From Sternotherus odoratus (Eukaryota > Chordata > Testudines > Kinosternidae), in the NCBI GenBank assembly GCA_032164245.1, contig JAVMKO010000006.1:37908319-37972318 (forward strand): a stretch of 64,000 nucleotides of DNA, in the 5' to 3' direction. Positions within the stretch are counted from its first letter, which is position 1. Each line of letters starts with the position of its first letter. The notes under the pieces were generated by a model. That model did no database searches. It was not told the origin of the DNA and worked only from the letters and a program-made list of their open reading frames with translations. The translations under genes were made by a program, and so were the position numbers. Of the stretch, positions 59,923 through 64,000 are shown piece after piece.

Positions 59923-59929
59923 CTAAGGG

Positions 59930-60470
59930 GGGAAAAACAGTTACAATTTTATTTTTTGTAGACAAGACATGTTTATACTTCTAATATGACTTTTCTAAAA
60001 TATAGAATGTAAACACAAAATCATCAAAAGATCATTAAAATCCTAAAATTAATATTCAAACATTTCAAGGTATTTTATCGATGAACATACCTATGATATC
60101 ATGATGATTTTTTATGTACAGAAGAAGGGAATTGGCAGGTTTAGGCTAAAAGATCATGACTTCTCAGGAGTCTTTTAGAGAGCTAGATCCTTCAGAACAA
60201 TAATTTTAATAATCCATGTTCCTATGCTGTTTTCCCACATTGCCCCTCACTACATGCTGACAGCAGAATAAAAGTTATGAACATCCTTACTAAAGCATTG
60301 ATTAATAAATAGTCCTACAGACAATCAAGATTCTATTAAACTTCATTTAAATGCTTGCCCATGGAACAGAGGAGAGTCTAGAGAGGTAGTAGAGTGAGTA
60401 AACTGAAGAATGAAAGGAAAGAGGTAGCTAATAAAACAGAGAAGAGAGGAACAATATCAAAATGGAGGAA
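59930..60470. other. AT-rich intron, nothing recognised
   Basis: An open stretch on the plus strand from 60394 is basic and low-complexity, without splice or domain support. Confidence 0.35.
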
Positions 60471-60479
60471 AAGAAAAAG

Positions 60480-61390
60480 ACTCAGAAACCTTACTAAGGA
60501 TCCAAAAACTTATCTCCTCACTTACGTCCCTAGGACTTTCACAAGTCATCTTTGGTTCAGTCCACTCAGTTACCCCTTGGATCTGATCATTGGCCTAGAT
60601 GTCAAGATAGAAGACATAAACTACCCAGTCACTGTCTTAGGCAGACCATCATCTTAATTAAAGTACTCGTCAGAGATCTTCCAATATCCAGGCAACCAGA
60701 AAAACCAATTATCCTGATTCAGCCATAGATTCCAACAAATTACAAAGCCTGCTAAAGGATGACAGCACTCCAGCCATAAGATCAGGAGCTGATGACCTGG
60801 TGAATCACTACCATTCTACAACTGACATGTCTGCCCCCAAATGTCACCTTTCTTCCCATCACCCACAGATCTCCTTGGTTTTCTGACACCCTGAACCAGC
60901 TGAAGAGAGAAGAGCAGAAACTCAAGTGGCAATGGTAGGGAAGAAAGGCTGATTCTGACAAGATGAAAGGCAATAATTCCTCAAAGCTGAGGCTGTATAA
61001 CATGCCAAAAGAACTTTTCTTTCAGCCTGCACTGAGGCTGCCTAATCCTGACCCAAGTTGCTATCAAGAATAGTAAAGTGCATTATCAAACCAGAATGTC
61101 CACAACCTGCACTAAAGCTGGGCATCAAGAGCTATCAACTTGTTTCTCTGAAAAGATTAGACACATTCAGAAAGCCTTCTCCAACAACCTGAATCCATGC
61201 TGTCTATACCCACTATCCAACAGCCCACCTGCATTCCCAGAGTTCAGGACATTTCCTCATCAAGAAGTTCTGGACACCCTAAAGGAGTCTCAACCCAAAA
61301 CTTGGGAATCTAACCCATGCCCTTCCTGTCATGGGTTCATAAACAACCATTGCTACTCCTGACTGAAACAGATAATAGAACATTCAGAGA
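60480..61390 (+). mobile_element. L2-like LINE fragment (ORF2)
   Basis: Broken plus-strand frames give SSHHPQISLVF with a following 'NQLKREEQKLKWQW' (about 60850-60935). Then comes FSEKIRHIQKAFSNNLNPCC and VLDTLKESQPKTWESNPCPS (61140-61330). These fit the linker between endonuclease and RT, and the start of RT, in L2-type LINEs by my reading. Confidence 0.6.
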
Positions 61391-61735
61391 AGAATATAAG
61401 AATGGCCATACTGAGTCCAAAAAATGGTCCATCTTCCCCTGTATCCTTTCTTTCAACAGTGGCCAGATGCTTCACAGGGAATGAACAGATCAGAGTAATT
61501 TATCAAGAGATCCATCCCATCGTCCAGTACCAGCTTCTGGCAGTTGGAGATTTAGGAACACTCAGCACATGGGATTGCATCCCTCAACATATTGGCTAAA
61601 AGCCATTGATGAACCTATCCTCCAGGAACTTATCTAATTATTTTTTGAACACAGCTATACCTTTGGTGTTCACAACATCCCCTGGCAATGAGTTGCAGGG
61701 TTGACTGTGTGTTGACAATACCGCTGATCATTCTG
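61390..61735 (-). mobile_element. CR1-like LINE 3' end fragment
   Basis: 'AAGAATGGCCATACTGAGTC', 'CCAGTACCAGCTTCTGGCAG', 'AGCCATTGATGAACCTATCC' and 'TCCAGGAACTTATCTAATTA' are the reverse complement of the CR1 3' end. The last part aligns with 11160-11290. Confidence 0.75.
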
Positions 61736-61809
61736 CCAATACTCCTAACCTCACTATGCTAAGGGCTTTGTGTCTCTCTCATCCCTCTACCTCCAAAGTA
61801 CCTTTCATT

Positions 61810-62850
61810 CCCCTTGTTATAAGTGTGGAGTGCTGTTTTGCCTGTGTGGGGTTAATGTTACCTGAGGGGGGATGACGTAAGAGCTCCCAGTCCATGAGGC
61901 AGGGGGGAGGAAATTAGTTTCAGTTTTCTTCCGTCCCAGCTTGGGGCAAGACCCATTTCTGCGCTCTCTAGCTATGGAGAGCAAAACTTCTATTTTTTCC
62001 TTTCTATATTCATAAGTAGCTGAATTGTAAGTAACATATTGATTTTCATAAGCTTTTGTACCGGATGTAGGGCATCACTAGCCTTTTCAGAGGGAGGGGT
62101 GAGAGAGCTCTATATCTGCAAAGTGGTCTTGTAAGTGTATGCTTTGTTCTCTTTTCTTTATTAAACCTCTTTCGTTATAAAAAGTGTTTGGTTATTTCCC
62201 TTAAAGTGCCCTAGCTTTGGATGTGACCCAGGTCCCGGGTAGGGTGGAGGAGGGGGCTAAGTAGTTGAGTCTTTGAGTCGCTCTCCTGAGGGCAGGAAGG
62301 AGGGGCTGGGCTCGAAGGGTTTTTTTTGTTCTCTTCTCTCTCGGTAACAAGAAGGAGGGGGGTGAGGGGAAGTGAAGGAGCATCTCAGTGTCCCGGGCTC
62401 CCAAGAGAGAGAGGAAGTTTGGGGGAGTCCGTGTGCTCCCCTCCAGGTCTTGGAGACTCACACGGATGGTAGCAGCTTGGTACCCCAATTTCCCAACTGA
62501 TAGAGTGTGGGTTTTGGGGGTGTAAAGACAATTTAGACGGGGGAAGCAGTTTATCGTTAAGGGACCATAGAAGAGACTCTCCTCTGTACCCCAGTGTTCA
62601 GAGAGGGAATAGACACTCTTACACCCCTAGATTGGGAGAGGTGGATGCCTGGTGGTGCTCTCTCCCCACATCTGGTTCAGGCTTTGAAGAGGCAGGACAT
62701 TACAAAGCAAGGAAGAAAGATTTCTCTCTTCTCTCTTTCTGGCTGCCCCTTCAGGTTGAGTGCCTGCTCAACAGCCCCAGCCAGAGAGAGTAATTGTTTC
62801 TCACTTGTGATTCAGGGTGTCAACATGTTAAACTCTATTGGCAGAATGAT
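61810..62850 (+). repeat. Possible solo LTR
   Basis: A GT/GA-rich segment with a poly(A)-signal-like TTATTAAACC at about 62158, a T-rich stretch, then G/C-rich 'TGACCCAGGTCCCGGGTAGG'. The layout (U3, poly(A) region, U5-like) suggests an LTR in plus orientation. No terminal TG..CA pair or target copies were fixed. Confidence 0.35.
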
Positions 62851-64000
62851 CAGAGATACTGTTATGCTGCAAAATATTAAAATAGATGATAGCAACTCCA
62901 AATGTCCCCATTTTTCATCTTTCAGTGTTCTGACTGCCCCCAGAATCACCAAGGTTCTGGCCACAGAGCCCTAGAACATGTCCTGAAATTTGGGAAATGA
63001 TCAGGTTTGGAATTAAAAAGTAATTGTGTCACAGAGGGATAGAAAAGGTCATCAAATTGAATATAAGCCTAGGAGACATTGGGCTACAGATATTTGTATC
63101 CTACAGGACAAAATTCTCAACATGGTGTTTCCTGCTGTGCAATTTTCCCTTCATTGCCTATATTTATTTATATAGTATCTGCAATATTTGATCAATTACG
63201 ACAAAAAGCAATCAACTCCTTTATGGATAAATGGACTTACAAAGAAAGGTGGGATAGAACCAAAAGGAACTACAATGAATTGCACTAAATATTAATACTA
63301 ATGGAGATTTTCGCTCAAAAATTTATGTCATGATCTGGTCTATGGTTCGTACAATGTGTGACCTGAAAACTTGAAAAGAGATATACAACAAAGACATATA
63401 CTACTCAAATACATTGTACATCTCTCAGATGCTCAGTTTACAACTATGAGAAATACTAAGAACTTGTTTAAGCTTAAATGTGTAACCATATATAGCTAGA
63501 ATGTATATTACAGAAAAATAAATATATAAGACAAAATATATAAGACAAAAAAAGACACACAAATATACAAGAACTTTTACTTACTCAAGGGCCCACTCAA
63601 TACAAGCACTTAACTTAAATAAATGATTAATCATGTCTATTATTTGTAGTGCTTAGGGATCAACCAAGAACAGGACGCCCTGTTGTTAAGCATTGTACAG
63701 AGTAGTGTACTGTCCTGGCCCTCAAATGTACTTTCCATTGATTTTAGTGGCATTTTGCACATGTCCAGTAGTGGGAGAATCAGATCCAGAGGGAGACAGA
63801 GAAAAAGAACTTCATATTTGACTTTTATGAAGTATTATAAATGTTTTAAAACACGATTTAGTTTCCTTTCACTTTTATCGGTTTGAAACATGAACTGCCT
63901 ATCTGAGCAAGACAGCAAGCAAATACAAGCACAACAACTTATTATGTTTTTAACATTCCTAGATAACACTGAACTTTACCAGGCTCGGTTGCTCAAAACT
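62850..64000. other. AT-rich intron, nothing recognised
   Basis: A possible minus donor TTGA|GTAAGT at about 63573 lacks a credible acceptor and coding context, so no exon is called. Confidence 0.35.

Noticed and set aside
62594..62974. Open stretch of 126 codons on the plus strand
   Set aside because: No domain or splice context. It spans the end of an LTR-like region and looks like a chance frame.
63560..63640. Possible TTC6 exon with donor TTGA|GTAAGT on the minus strand
   Set aside because: No pyrimidine-rich acceptor at a sensible distance, stops in the relevant frames, and no resemblance to TTC6.

Overview
The window looks like a piece of a reptile nuclear genome, most likely a turtle. 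It has vertebrate-type split exons with consensus splice sites. It is crowded with repeats that, from memory, are typical of turtles and crocodilians: CR1 LINEs, DIRS-like and Ty3/gypsy-like retroelements, hAT and PIF/Harbinger DNA transposons, palindromic MITEs, and a short retroelement ending in a '..CACGGCTAC..' motif. No sequence search was possible, so species and family names rest on recognition of the sequence.

One host gene fills the window. Seventeen exons of TTC6 (tetratricopeptide repeat domain 6) lie on the minus strand between 59922 and 1308. I built them by hand from splice sites. All internal junctions are phase-compatible, and together they give about 988 open codons. The 5' exons (59922 to 25310) encode a low-complexity N-terminal region. 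From 23337 leftward the exons encode TPR helices. The gene enters from beyond 64000 and leaves to the left of position 1, so neither its start codon nor its stop codon is present. A CpG-rich segment at 1-700 has promoter-like motifs and a donor site on the same strand as TTC6, and may be an internal promoter.

The introns hold almost everything else. 4660-8780: a decayed minus-strand Ty3/gypsy-like element with integrase upstream of reverse transcriptase (Gmr1-like order), followed by a DIRS-like fragment. 8790-9400: a dispersed repeat. 11140-12035, 49860-50850 and 61390-61735: minus-strand CR1 fragments. 14795-16310: a second DIRS-like fragment. About 19050-21020: a plus-strand CR1 with an internal deletion, later hit by a hAT MITE. 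29146-30951: a GC-rich promoter-like patch, a large inverted repeat and a hAT-type element. 31870-36377: a complete PIF/Harbinger transposon with TTA target duplications, an intact spliced Myb/SANT gene and a DDE transposase broken by one homopolymer frameshift. About 37668-39234: a fold-back hAT derivative. 40372-44300: a DIRS-like element that keeps terminal repeats, an internal complementary region and tyrosine recombinase remnants. 51061-51423: a near-perfect hairpin MITE. 52876-53371: a hAT MITE with a G-rich minisatellite. About 60480-61390: an L2-like LINE.

The most unusual pattern involves four separate copies of one short retroelement family (24789-24979, 45622-45849, 50030-50188, 53807-53875). 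Each is flanked by a 10-13 bp target duplication. In each, the 5' part is an inverted copy of the element's own sub-3' region, starting at about the same internal site. No CRISPR arrays, rRNA genes or canonical tRNA genes were seen.
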